Positions 39,513 to 48,755 of a stretch of DNA of 64,000 nucleotides are shown here, in pieces. The notes beneath the pieces were generated by a model. It was not told the origin of the DNA. It was given only the letters and a program-made list of their open reading frames with translations, and did not search any database. The first letter of the stretch is position 1; each line of letters starts with the position of its first letter. Origin of the DNA: PHAA01 sp022706565 (lineage in GTDB: Bacteria; Bacillota; Syntrophomonadia; Syntrophomonadales; Syntrophomonadaceae); NCBI GenBank assembly GCA_040769385.1, contig JAXGLD010000003.1, forward strand, positions 248,001-312,000, read 5' to 3'. The position numbers were made by a program, and so were the translations under genes.

Positions 39513-41567
39513 ATGCATGCATCTATTAATTGGCTAAAAGACTATATAGATTTCTCCTGGACGGCGGAGGAATTGGCCCACCGCCTGACAATGGCCGGGA
39601 TTGCCATCGAAGGGGTGGAGCAGGTTGGGGATGATACAGTATTGGCATTGGACCTCACCCCCAACCGGGGCGACTGCCTGGGGATAATCAATCTAGCCCG
39701 GGAGGTGGCAGCCTTAAATGGCCAGGATTTGTCGCTGCCGGAGATCGCCATCAAGGAGACCAGGGAATCGATCGATGACTATATAAAGGTGGAAATCGCC
39801 GCCCCCGACCTCTGCCCCCGTTACACGGCTCGTTTGGTTAAGAATGTCAAAATCAAGCCATCCCCGCCGTGGATGCAGGCCCGACTTCAAAGCTGTGGGG
39901 TTCGCCCTATTAATAATGTGGTCGATGTCACCAATTACGTTATGTTGGAATGCAACCAACCCCTGCACGCATTTGACTACGACTTGCTGAGCGATGCCAA
40001 AACCATCATTGTCCGGCGGGCTCAGGCCGGGGAGTCAATCACCACCCTGGATGGAGTTGACCGGGAACTCAACCAGGAAGCCCTGCTGATAACCGATAAC
40101 GGTCGGCCGGTGGCCCTGGCCGGTATAATGGGCGGGCAGAATACGGAGATCGGCGACCAGACGGTCAATGTCTTGCTGGAATCGGCCTATTTTGAAAACA
40201 TCGGGATTCGCAAGACCTCGCGGCTGGTGGGTTTGCGCAGTGATTCCTCCATCCGTTTTGAAAAAGGCACCGACGTAAACGGGGTGATCATCGCGGTCAA
40301 CCGGGCTGCCAGCCTGTTACAGGAATTGGCCGATGCGGAAGTGGTGGCGGGGGTGGCGGATTGTTATCCGCAGCCGGTGGCCGAAAAGCAAGTGCTGCTG
40401 AGACCGGCCCGGGTGAACTACCTGCTGGGAACCGAATTAAGCAGCGAACAGGTGAAGGGCTATATATCCAGTCTACGATTTTCTTATATGAACCAAGGCG
40501 ATGATTTGTTGGTGAGGGTGCCATCCTATCGTCCCGACATTAACCAGGAGGTGGACCTCATAGAAGAAGTGGCCCGCCTGCATGGTTATGAAAACATACC
40601 CGCGCAACTCCCCTGCGGCATCGCCACCCAGGGCAGGCTGACCGAATTGCAAAAGTTTCGTGATCGCCTCAGAAATATCATGTCAGCTTCGTTTTACGAA
40701 GCAATTACCTACAGCTTTGTGAGCGCCCGGCATTTCGATGCCTTGCGGTTGTCGCCCGATAGTCCGCTGCGGCAGGTGGTGGCGCTGTCCAATCCCTTGT
40801 CCGAGGAACAGAGTATCATGCGCACCTTGATACTGCCCGGACTGCTAGAGACGGTCAGCCGCAACCTGGCCCGAAAAAACAGCAATTTGTCCTTCTTTGA
40901 GATGGGCTCTGTCTATTATCCGTGCCCGCCCGGCCAGCCACAAGAGGTGCTGAAGGTGGCGGCAGTGGTAGCCGGAAGAACCGAGCCAGGTTGGCTGAAG
41001 TCCGATTTCGAGATGGACTTCTATTACCTGAAAGGGATCGTGGAGAATCTGTTCAACAGCTTGGGAATCCAGGGTGTGGAGTGGAAAGAATGCCAGGACC
41101 CCAGTTACCACCCGGGCCGTTCCGCCTGGTTGACCAGCGGAGATGCTGTAATCGGGGTACTGGGGGAGATTCACCCGGTGGTGCGGCAGAATTATGATAT
41201 CAAGCCGCGAGTATGTGCGATGGAGCTCGATGTCATTCGGATGTTTGAACTCTCCAGTCTTAAGGTTATGAAGGAGAGTATCCCCCGTTACCCGGCGGTG
41301 GAAAGGGACTTGGCTATCGTGGTCCGGGAAGACTTGCCGGCAGCGGAGGCTGAAAACCTCATCCGGCAGCGGGGCGGCGAACTATTGAGGAGTGTCGCCA
41401 TCTTCGATGTATATACCGGTGAACAGGTGGCTGCCGGCAGCAAGAGCCTGGCTTACAAGATGACTTTCCAATCAGCCCACCGAACCCTAACCGAAGCCGA
41501 GGTAAATGGTTTGATGGAAGACATCAGATCAGCCCTCTGTTCTGAATTGCAGGCGTCAGTCCGGTAA
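39513..41567 (+). CDS. pheT: Phenylalanyl-tRNA synthetase beta subunit lacking the EMAP/OB domain
   Basis: A 684-residue beta subunit; bacterial PheT is usually near 800. The N-terminus (MHASINWLKDYIDF, then MAGIAIEGVEQ) joins at about residue 38-40 directly to GDDTVLALDLTPNRGDCLG, which normally follows the roughly 115-residue EMAP-type OB fold that binds tRNA. The remaining domains are present: B3/B4 editing module (ARLQSCGVRPINNVVDVTNY, HAFDYD, GIMGG), B5, the catalytic-like domain, and the C-terminal ferredoxin-fold anticodon-binding domain (IPRYPAVERDLAIVV). The gap is clean and in frame, so this is a loss of domain B2, not a sequencing error. The upstream overlap-free ATG follows AGGGGGTGG. 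Confidence 0.93.
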   Translation: MHASINWLKDYIDFSWTAEELAHRLTMAGIAIEGVEQVGDDTVLALDLTPNRGDCLGIINLAREVAALNGQDLSLPEIAIKETRESIDDYIKVEIAAPDLCPRYTARLVKNVKIKPSPPWMQARLQSCGVRPINNVVDVTNYVMLECNQPLHAFDYDLLSDAKTIIVRRAQAGESITTLDGVDRELNQEALLITDNGRPVALAGIMGGQNTEIGDQTVNVLLESAYFENIGIRKTSRLVGLRSDSSIRFEKGTDVNGVIIAVNRAASLLQELADAEVVAGVADCYPQPVAEKQVLLRPARVNYLLGTELSSEQVKGYISSLRFSYMNQGDDLLVRVPSYRPDINQEVDLIEEVARLHGYENIPAQLPCGIATQGRLTELQKFRDRLRNIMSASFYEAITYSFVSARHFDALRLSPDSPLRQVVALSNPLSEEQSIMRTLILPGLLETVSRNLARKNSNLSFFEMGSVYYPCPPGQPQEVLKVAAVVAGRTEPGWLKSDFEMDFYYLKGIVENLFNSLGIQGVEWKECQDPSYHPGRSAWLTSGDAVIGVLGEIHPVVRQNYDIKPRVCAMELDVIRMFELSSLKVMKESIPRYPAVERDLAIVVREDLPAAEAENLIRQRGGELLRSVAIFDVYTGEQVAAGSKSLAYKMTFQSAHRTLTEAEVNGLMEDIRSALCSELQASVR

Positions 41568-41653
41568 CTGCCCCACAACGTTCACCGTTGGCTATTTATC
41601 TCGGGTTATCTGGCTGGATACAAATTTGAAGTGATTTAATTGAATGCATAATT

Positions 41654-41698
41654 GAACCTCCTGGGCAAATATAAATGCTCAAAAGGAGGTTTTTTTTT
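41654..41698 (+). terminator. Terminator after pheST that also hides a Shine-Dalgarno
   Basis: AACCTCC pairs with GGAGGTT; inside, GGGCA pairs with TGCTC around AATATAAA. T9 follows directly. The 3' arm AAAAGGAGG is at the same time the best ribosome binding site for the next gene. Confidence 0.8.
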
Positions 41699-42626
41699 GG
41701 TAATAAATATCCGTGTCCACAGGATGATGATCGTTGCCACCGGAGCAACTTTCGTAATCCTGGTTGCCATCTTATTAACATTTGTGTTTTTATCCAAGGA
41801 TAATGACGGTGCGATTCCGGAACCGGCGCCGCATGATGCCATGCACGGTGAGTTTCTGCCCTGGAACGAAGTCGACAAGTTGTTTCCTAAAGGAAGTACT
41901 GCAATGGTCGTGGATGTTGACAGCGGAATCAGCTTTCAGGTCCAGCGCCGGGGCGGCACCAGCCATGTGGACGCCCAACCCTTGACCGCTGCGGATACAG
42001 CTGCTATGAAGCAAGCCTATAATGGTCATTGGTCCTGGCGAAGAAGGGCGGTCATCGTGATATTGCCAAACGAAAGAAATATTGCCGCGTCCATGGCTGG
42101 GATGCCCCATGGGCAAGGGGCCATACCCAACAATGATTTCGATGGCCATTTCTGCATCCATTTCCGGGATTCAAAGACCCATGGCAGCCATAAAGTGGAC
42201 CCGGCTCACCAGATGATGGTCTGGAAAGCGTCCGGCACGATAGATGAGCATATCCAGGCTCTCGACCGGGAGGGGGTGATAGCCTTGTTGTTTACCGCCC
42301 TTGATCAGCGGGAATACTCTATCGCCAGCCGGCTGATTCATCCCGACGTTGATGCCAGTCCGCTGTTGTTGGAGCTGCAGCGGATAGAGCGGATAAAAAT
42401 TGACAACCTGAAAGCGCTGGACGAAAACAAGTTTACCGTCGATGTGAGGATTATTTTCGTCGACTCCACCCAAGAAGTGCGGCAAAAGACGTTGGTGGCT
42501 ATTAATGGAGAAGGGCCGCCCTGGAAGATAGACGCCAGTAGTTTGGTCCCGCTGTTGGAACCGGAAACGGCGACCGTGATCAACCCGGTAGATGGTTGGT
42601 ATAGCCAGGAGGATTGGGAGCAGTAG
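41697..42626 (+). CDS. Membrane-anchored or secreted conserved protein of unknown function
   Basis: A 309-residue protein with an N-terminal hydrophobic helix (MIVATGATFVILVAILLTFVF) and the rest outside the cytoplasm. The middle contains a well-ordered stretch (NEVDKLFPKGSTAMVVDVDS, then RRGGTSHVDAQPLTAAD and FDGHFCIHFRDSKTHGSH) seen, as far as I recall, in peptidoglycan-related or uncharacterised secreted proteins of Clostridia. The HCIHF/HGSH residues could bind a metal. The TTG at 41697 is seven bases behind AAAAGGAGG, but that site lies in a terminator stem; ATG at 41724 is an alternative. Confidence 0.65.
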   Translation: MVINIRVHRMMIVATGATFVILVAILLTFVFLSKDNDGAIPEPAPHDAMHGEFLPWNEVDKLFPKGSTAMVVDVDSGISFQVQRRGGTSHVDAQPLTAADTAAMKQAYNGHWSWRRRAVIVILPNERNIAASMAGMPHGQGAIPNNDFDGHFCIHFRDSKTHGSHKVDPAHQMMVWKASGTIDEHIQALDREGVIALLFTALDQREYSIASRLIHPDVDASPLLLELQRIERIKIDNLKALDENKFTVDVRIIFVDSTQEVRQKTLVAINGEGPPWKIDASSLVPLLEPETATVINPVDGWYSQEDWEQ

Positions 42627-42719
42627 CGGCAGGAGTTAGGGCGTCAGGATTTAATTACCCTCATCGGCAGGACTCCAAATCGTATATAATATTATTATCA
42701 TCGGAGAGGAGTATTTAAC

Positions 42720-44390
42720 ATGACAGCTGGCGCACCTAACGATTTATTGAATATAGTTGTAAAAAATGTGGGCACCTTTCAAGTAGCCCGTGGTTCGACT
42801 GTGGGCGAATTGTGTGCTTCCCTCCAGGAGGGTAGGGCTTATCCGATTGTAGCTGTCATAATCAAGAATACCTTGCGGGACCTGCATTATATTTTCAGAT
42901 ACGACTGCAATGTAGAGCTGGTCGACACCACCTGCCCGGCGGGTTTGAGGATATACCGGCGCAGCGCTACAATGGTTTTGCTCAAGGCCTGCCGGGATCT
43001 GTTCCCGGAACGGACCCTCATGGTCAAACATACCCTTTCCAATGGGTTGTATTGCGAGTTTCTGGAAGTCCCCAGCGCGGACATAGAGATTGATCTTATT
43101 CAAAACCGCATGCGCCAGATCGTGCAACAGGACCTGCCGATAAAGCGTCATCTGATGGAAAACGATGAAGTCAGGCGCATATTCATGGATCAGGGTCAGA
43201 ATGACAAGGTCCAGCTGATGCGCTATCGGGACAAAGAAGCCGCCCATGTTTACGAATTGGACGGTTATGTAGAGTATCCCTACGGCTATATGACCAACCG
43301 GACCGGAATATTAGGCAAATTCAGGCTTCTCTACCATTCTCCCGGAATGGTTCTGCGGACTCCGGAGATAGATGACTTGGATCTGGTCAAACCCTACCGG
43401 GAGCAGAGAAAACTGGCTATGATTCACCAGGAAGCCAAGGAATGGGCGGACATGCTGCATGTCCCGCATGTTTCAGCTCTCAACGATATGATTACCCAGG
43501 ATAAAATCGATGATCTGATTAGGGTCAATGAGGCTCTGCATGAAAAGAAGATCGCCTATATTGCCGATACTATCTCCGACAATCCCAGCATTCGGGTGGT
43601 GCTGATAGCTGGTCCTTCTTCCTCGGGCAAGACTACCTTTGCCCAGCGCCTTTTAATCCAGCTTCGGGTTATCGGCCACCATCCAGTATCCATCTCCATG
43701 GACAACTATTTTGTGGACCGGGCCAATACTCCCATTGACGAAGAGGGCAATTATGACTACGATTCCCTGGCGGCAGTGGATATCGACCTTTTTAACGAGC
43801 AGCTGACCCGATTGATTGAAGGGGAAGATGTGGAGATGCCCATATATAACTTCAAGACTGGACGCCGGGAGGAGACCGGCACCACTATCAGGGTCCCAAC
43901 CAACGAACCGATCATAGTCGAAGGCATCCATGCCTTGAATGACCAGTTGACCTGGAGTGTACCAGTCAAGAACAAATTCAAGATCTACATTAGCGCTCTA
44001 ACCCAGCTTAATGTGGATTACAGCAACCGCATCCCCACCACCGATTCCAGATTAATTCGCAGGATCGTACGCGACCACCGGACCCGCGGCAATCCCGCTA
44101 TCAAGACCATCAAGCAATGGCCTTCGGTGCGGCGGGCAGAAGAAAAGAATATCTTTGCCTTCCAGGAGAATGCCAATGTAATGTTCAATTCCTCGCTGGT
44201 TTATGAGATGGCCGCATTGAAGCTGTTTGCAGAGCCATTGCTGGAGGCCATTGACAACGATGTCCCCGAGCATATTGAATCGAGCCGGTTGCTGCGCTTC
44301 CTCAGTTACTTTCGGGCTATCCCGACCACCAACATTCCCCCCAATTCGATTCTGCGGGAGTTCGTGGGCGGCAGTTGGTTTGACATTTAG
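42720..44390 (+). CDS. Uridine kinase-like protein with TGS and ThrRS-type second domain
   Basis: A 556-residue fusion. The first part resembles the TGS and tRNA_SAD-type regions of threonyl-tRNA synthetase (residues 1-240, with ATMVLLKACRDLFP and HTLSNGLYCEF). The C-terminal part is a P-loop kinase of the uridine kinase/phosphoribulokinase type: GPSSSGKTTFAQRL near residue 295, SMDNYFVDR, YNFKTGRR and VEGIHALN. Such nucleoside kinase fusions are known in Firmicutes and Thermotoga. The substrate of this one is unproven. The start follows GGAGAGGAG. It overlaps the convergent sixA-like gene by four bases. Confidence 0.88.
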   Translation: MTAGAPNDLLNIVVKNVGTFQVARGSTVGELCASLQEGRAYPIVAVIIKNTLRDLHYIFRYDCNVELVDTTCPAGLRIYRRSATMVLLKACRDLFPERTLMVKHTLSNGLYCEFLEVPSADIEIDLIQNRMRQIVQQDLPIKRHLMENDEVRRIFMDQGQNDKVQLMRYRDKEAAHVYELDGYVEYPYGYMTNRTGILGKFRLLYHSPGMVLRTPEIDDLDLVKPYREQRKLAMIHQEAKEWADMLHVPHVSALNDMITQDKIDDLIRVNEALHEKKIAYIADTISDNPSIRVVLIAGPSSSGKTTFAQRLLIQLRVIGHHPVSISMDNYFVDRANTPIDEEGNYDYDSLAAVDIDLFNEQLTRLIEGEDVEMPIYNFKTGRREETGTTIRVPTNEPIIVEGIHALNDQLTWSVPVKNKFKIYISALTQLNVDYSNRIPTTDSRLIRRIVRDHRTRGNPAIKTIKQWPSVRRAEEKNIFAFQENANVMFNSSLVYEMAALKLFAEPLLEAIDNDVPEHIESSRLLRFLSYFRAIPTTNIPPNSILREFVGGSWFDI

Positions 44391-44914
44391 GCCCGGGGCG
44401 GAGGAGGGGAAAGAATATCAGCTCTTGGGGTATCCAGGCGCCGCAAGGCTTTCGGTTGCAGGAACCACATCAATTCAGCCTGCAGGGGCGCAATTGATTT
44501 CAGGCGGAAGCCAGCCGCCGAACCTTTCTTAAAAGGCAGGGGCAGTCCGGTCAAACACTTGCTCCAATCGCTTAAATAGGGCTGATGTCCGACTACAATC
44601 AAATACTCGCTTTGTTTGACTCCCGCCAACCGACGGGAGAATGCTTTCCAGTCTCCGTCACGGATAAATTCATATTTCTGCATTTCGCTCGTTCCAACTA
44701 AATCGGTGATTAAGGCCGCAGTCTGGACCGCTCTTTGTAAAGGACTGGTCCAGACGAGGGTATTATGCCAGGAGTGCATTAGGCTGGATAGTGTGGGCAG
44801 GGATTGCCGGAACTCCTTGACCCCCTCTTCGGTCAAGCCTCTTTGGGCATCATCAACCATTTTGTTCCGGTCTTCTGCTTTGCCATGCCTAACCAGTATC
44901 AATTCCTTGATCAA
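44387..44914 (-). CDS. SixA-like histidine phosphatase
   Basis: A 175-residue member of the histidine phosphatase superfamily. LILVRHGKAEDRNK holds the catalytic His (RHG); SPLQRAVQTAALI, VVGHQPYLSDWSKCLTG with the second His, and FKKGSAAGFRL complete the SixA pattern. SixA removes phosphate from phosphohistidine proteins; here the target is unknown. Because ppk1 is just upstream (33 bases) in the same direction, a role in phosphate or polyphosphate metabolism is possible, but this is inference. TTG at 44914 stands nine bases behind GAAGGAG. Confidence 0.8.
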   Translation of the reverse strand: MIKELILVRHGKAEDRNKMVDDAQRGLTEEGVKEFRQSLPTLSSLMHSWHNTLVWTSPLQRAVQTAALITDLVGTSEMQKYEFIRDGDWKAFSRRLAGVKQSEYLIVVGHQPYLSDWSKCLTGLPLPFKKGSAAGFRLKSIAPLQAELMWFLQPKALRRLDTPRADILSPPPPRA

Positions 44915-44946
44915 CCAATTCAACTCCTTCGGACATTAAAAGGTGC

Positions 44947-47019
44947 TTACTTATTTGTTGGGCCAGATTGAGCCAGGCGGCAAAAATGCAGCTGGCTATT
45001 GAATAATTTCTTGCCCCGTTTGTCGATACGGTAATACCGACTATCGTTCTTTAAGATACGTGCTTTGACCGTATCCCTCAAATAAGCGTCCAGGATTTCT
45101 TTGATCCTGGTCTTATTATCTTCATCCTCTACTGGAAACATGATTTCTATGCGCCGATCCAGGTTACGGGTCATCAAATCGGCGCTGGACAGGAATACTC
45201 GATTATCTCCATCATTATGGAAGAAGTAGATCCGGCTGTGTTCCAGGAACCTGCCTACCACACTTCTTACCTGGATGTTTTCGCTGCAGCCGGGAACATT
45301 TGGCTTCAGGCTGCAAATCCCACGTACGATCAAGTCTATCCTCACTCCGGCCTGGGAGGCCATAAAAAGTTCCTTGATGACCGGTTTATCCAGCAGTGAG
45401 TTGACTTTGGCGATGATATGAGCGGGCCGGCCGTTCCGGGCATGTTCGATTTCCTGGCGGATAAGGCTGGACAACCGCTGCCGCAAGGTCATGGGGGCAA
45501 CTTCCAGTTCATAAAGGTTACCCAGGTTGGAGTAGCCGGATAGCATATTGAAAATCGTGGAGGCGTCGGCAGCCATACGGGCATTGGCGGTAAACAGGCC
45601 CAAATCTTCATAGGTCCGGGCGGTTACGTCGTTGTAATTACCGGTGCCCAAGTGAAGATATCGTTTTATTCCGTCTTCCTCTTGCCTTACGATCAGAAGC
45701 ATCTTGGCATGCACCTTTAAACCGGGTAAACCGTATATGACGTGACAGCCGGCTTTCTCAAGCCGTTTGGCCCAAGTTATGTTTTTTTCTTCATCAAACC
45801 GGGCTTTTAGTTCTACCAGTACGGTAACCTGTTTGCCGTTTTCGGCCGCCCGCTCCAGGGCGGCTACGATAGGTGAGTTGCCGCTCACCCGATATAATAT
45901 CTGTTTGATAGCCAGCACGTCAGGATCCTCAGCCGCCGTTTGCACCAGGTGTACAATCGGCTGGAATGACTCGTAAGGGTGGTGGACGAGGATATCCTGT
46001 CTGGCAATTACACCGAAAATGTCCTGTCCGTTGTCAAAAGCAGCCGGTATCTGGGGCCGGAAAGGCGGGAACCGCAGATGATCGTACTCCGGCTCGGTTG
46101 CTATTTTCATTAAAAAACTCAAGTCCAGGGGACCGTTTATTTCATACAGGCCGCCCTCCGGCAATTCCAGTTCCTCTATCAATCGCTGTACCAACCGGGA
46201 ATCCAATCCTTTTTCGTATTCCAGGCGGATGACCTCGCCCCATTTGCGCTGTTTGACCGATTGTTCCAGCGCTTCCAGCAAATCCTCGGCGCCTTCTTCG
46301 TCCAGGCTGAGGTCGGCATTACGGGTGATGCGGAAGCAGCCCGTGGCCAGAATCCGGTGGCCATTAAAAAGGCAGGGCAGATTGCTCTTGATGATCTCTT
46401 CCAGGAAGACCAACGAGGTTTTGTAAACCTTGGATGGGACGCTCACCATCCGATCCAATACCGAAGGGACCTGGACCGTAGCGAACACCGGCTCCCCGTC
46501 ACCATTGGGATTTTCCAGCAGCACCGCTATGTTGAGACTGCGGTTTAATAACAGGGGAAAAGGCCGGCTGCTGTCGACTACCATTGGCGTCAGCACCGGG
46601 AAGACGTTGCGCAGATAATAGTTATCGAGAAATGCCTTCTGAGCATCGTCCAATTTCTTCCCCCGGCTTAGGTTGATTTGTTGTTTTTTAAGCCCTGGTC
46701 TTAAGGAGCGGCTATAGCAACTGTAGAGATCGGCGATCATCAAGTGCACCATCTTGGAAACCCGGTCCCATACTTGTTGGGGAGTCAGACCCGCCTCATC
46801 AGGGTCGGTCAATCCGGCTTGCAACTGGTCCCAAACCGCAGCTACCCGGACCATAAAAAACTCATCCAGGTTGGTACTCACAATGGAAGCGAATTTGGCT
46901 CGCTCCAGCAACGGATTATCGGTGTCCTGAGCCTCCTCCAGAACCCGCAGGTTGAAAGCCAGGGAACTCAATTCCCGATTTATGTAGTTTTCCGGTGCAT
47001 CCAGATTGTATCCCTGCAT
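44947..47019 (-). CDS. ppk1: Polyphosphate kinase 1
   Basis: Reversibly polymerises the gamma-phosphate of ATP into polyphosphate. The 690-residue protein has the N, H, C1 and C2 domains: NRELSSLAFNLRVLEEA at the start, ASIVSTNLDEFFMVRVA, the C1 autophosphorylation region GLKVHAKMLLIVRQ and HLGTGNYNDVTARTYEDLG, and the C2 FLEHSRIYFFHN with the second histidine. ATG at 47019 lies behind AAAGGAGG; the open frame continues 27 codons upstream into the ppx-like gene. It follows the Ppx/GppA-HD gene after two bases. Confidence 0.96.
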   Translation of the reverse strand: MQGYNLDAPENYINRELSSLAFNLRVLEEAQDTDNPLLERAKFASIVSTNLDEFFMVRVAAVWDQLQAGLTDPDEAGLTPQQVWDRVSKMVHLMIADLYSCYSRSLRPGLKKQQINLSRGKKLDDAQKAFLDNYYLRNVFPVLTPMVVDSSRPFPLLLNRSLNIAVLLENPNGDGEPVFATVQVPSVLDRMVSVPSKVYKTSLVFLEEIIKSNLPCLFNGHRILATGCFRITRNADLSLDEEGAEDLLEALEQSVKQRKWGEVIRLEYEKGLDSRLVQRLIEELELPEGGLYEINGPLDLSFLMKIATEPEYDHLRFPPFRPQIPAAFDNGQDIFGVIARQDILVHHPYESFQPIVHLVQTAAEDPDVLAIKQILYRVSGNSPIVAALERAAENGKQVTVLVELKARFDEEKNITWAKRLEKAGCHVIYGLPGLKVHAKMLLIVRQEEDGIKRYLHLGTGNYNDVTARTYEDLGLFTANARMAADASTIFNMLSGYSNLGNLYELEVAPMTLRQRLSSLIRQEIEHARNGRPAHIIAKVNSLLDKPVIKELFMASQAGVRIDLIVRGICSLKPNVPGCSENIQVRSVVGRFLEHSRIYFFHNDGDNRVFLSSADLMTRNLDRRIEIMFPVEDEDNKTRIKEILDAYLRDTVKARILKNDSRYYRIDKRGKKLFNSQLHFCRLAQSGPTNK

Positions 47020-47021
47020 TG

Positions 47022-48572
47022 CTATCCTCCTTTGTGTTTTAATACTGGCTTCAGCCCATAGACTTCTTCGAAGAAATCTACGTGAGCGGAGAAGCTCCAA
47101 GTTTCCAGAAGGAAATCGCCTTTGGATTTGACCTTGAAGACAATCTCGGTGGGCGTGATCTCCAGATCTATCTGTTGAATCGATATTTTATCGGATATAT
47201 TCAGAGCATTGGCTATTTTGAGGATGGCGGCCAATTTGCTGACCATTATCTGGTCCTCCCGGTTCAAGGATGTATAATTATCATGCCATTTGGCCGGCAC
47301 TACCTGGCTGTGATACTTGGCTATGTTGGCTACGATGGCCAACTCACGGTTGGCAAAACCGAGAATCTGCTGGGCACGAATGACACTGCCGGAATGCCGT
47401 TCATGTCCGTCAGCATTGATATATTTGCCAACGTCATGAAGGATGCAGGCGACCTGCAGGTATAGCCGCTCTCGCTCACCTAAGTTATGGATTGCCATCA
47501 TCTGATCGAAGGTGCTTAAAGCCAATTCCTCCACCCTTTGGGAGTGCTTTTCGTCGGTGCCGTATTTTCTCCCCAAACGCCGGACTGAATTGACTATATC
47601 GTTTATATACTCATGTTTACGGATGGTATTAAACCGTTCATCAGCCATGTTGGCGAGTAGACCATGGCGCAGGGAAACCCTCGGGGCCTGTATCCCCGCG
47701 GCTCGGGTAGCATTGAGGAAACGCCGGAATATTATGGATGAGGGGAGCAGGATTTCAGCTTCATTACGGTGCATGTTATAGAGACTGGCAATTTTTTCGG
47801 GAGTAATATTTTTAATGAGTGTATGTACCTTCTCCATTGCCGCCCGTTCCAGGAAATGAGGGTCGGCGGTGAACTGGTTAAGGTGACCCAGTCGCAGGAT
47901 AGAGGTCAATTCGCCGCCCAGGCCGATCACGTATTGGAAGTCGGTGCCATGACGGATGGAGTCCAGCCAGTAGATCTTGCTCTCCAAAAACTCTTCGAGG
48001 ATGGTGGGAAACTCCAAGGTCACCCGTTCCAGATCGGCCAGCAACTCGCGCAGACGCAGCGACCCTATCTTGACATACTCCGTAAATTGGAGACTGCCAT
48101 CTTTGTAGGCAAAGATTTCCGTTCCTCCCATGCCCAAGCTTATCACCAGCAGTCCATCCTGGGACATGGTATGCAAGTCGCAGATGCTGTCCCGCATGGA
48201 CTTGAATTCGTAGAATCGTTCCTGCAGGTTGTTGATCACTTCCACCTTCAATCCGGTGCACCGGCTGATCTGATCCAGGACGTATTCCCGGTTCTGAGCC
48301 TCGCGGATCCCCGTAGTAGCTACGGCCTGATAGTGTTTGACCCGGTAGTCTTTCATCAATTGGGCGAAAGATTTCAAGGTTTTACATAATTCCTGGGTTG
48401 ATGATAATTCGATCTTGCCATTGGAAAACGTATCACGCCCGATTTGGGTTGGTTTCCAGACATCCTCGAGGGGCGCTATTATTCCCTGGGGACCTATCTC
48501 TGCTATCATCATGCTTACGAAATTGGTTCCCACATCAATGGCTGCGGCCGTTTTCCGCTCATAGTTCTTCAT
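47022..48572 (-). CDS. Ppx/GppA-HD protein with degenerate phosphatase motif
   Basis: A 516-residue actin-like Ppx/GppA domain followed by an HD domain. The first phosphate loop is near normal (AAAIDVGTNFVSMMI), but the second, usually DLGGGSTE, reads SLGMGGTE at residues 145-152, so the metal-binding Asp is Ser, and the preceding EEA loop reads QERF. The HD domain is intact (HSQRVEELALS, ILHDVGKYINADGHERHSG). So polyphosphatase or guanosine pentaphosphatase activity may be reduced or lost. It is the first gene of an operon with ppk1 and sixA, a setting that suggests a regulatory role in polyphosphate or (p)ppGpp metabolism. The start follows AGAGGTCGCAGG. Confidence 0.85.
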   Translation of the reverse strand: MKNYERKTAAAIDVGTNFVSMMIAEIGPQGIIAPLEDVWKPTQIGRDTFSNGKIELSSTQELCKTLKSFAQLMKDYRVKHYQAVATTGIREAQNREYVLDQISRCTGLKVEVINNLQERFYEFKSMRDSICDLHTMSQDGLLVISLGMGGTEIFAYKDGSLQFTEYVKIGSLRLRELLADLERVTLEFPTILEEFLESKIYWLDSIRHGTDFQYVIGLGGELTSILRLGHLNQFTADPHFLERAAMEKVHTLIKNITPEKIASLYNMHRNEAEILLPSSIIFRRFLNATRAAGIQAPRVSLRHGLLANMADERFNTIRKHEYINDIVNSVRRLGRKYGTDEKHSQRVEELALSTFDQMMAIHNLGERERLYLQVACILHDVGKYINADGHERHSGSVIRAQQILGFANRELAIVANIAKYHSQVVPAKWHDNYTSLNREDQIMVSKLAAILKIANALNISDKISIQQIDLEITPTEIVFKVKSKGDFLLETWSFSAHVDFFEEVYGLKPVLKHKGG

Positions 48573-48683
48573 CCTGCGACCTCTTTCCTCAGGGATGGTA
48601 TGTGTTAATTATAACAGTTCCAGCGGGGACCGAGTGCGGCCAATCCGCCAACCTATTCTCGAGAGGGCTATAAAGAATAATAC

Positions 48684-48711
48684 GTTGCAGTTCCCAGGGC
48701 TGATATATAAT
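48684..48711 (+). promoter_or_regulatory. Promoter for the second Ppx/GppA gene
   Basis: TTGCAG, 16 bases, TATAAT. The 183-base divergent region also has a TATAAT (48613-48608) on the minus strand without a good -35. Confidence 0.5.
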
Positions 48712-48755
48712 GAAGGCAGGATTGCAGCGAAATTGAGGCAGGGAGAAGAAATGCC

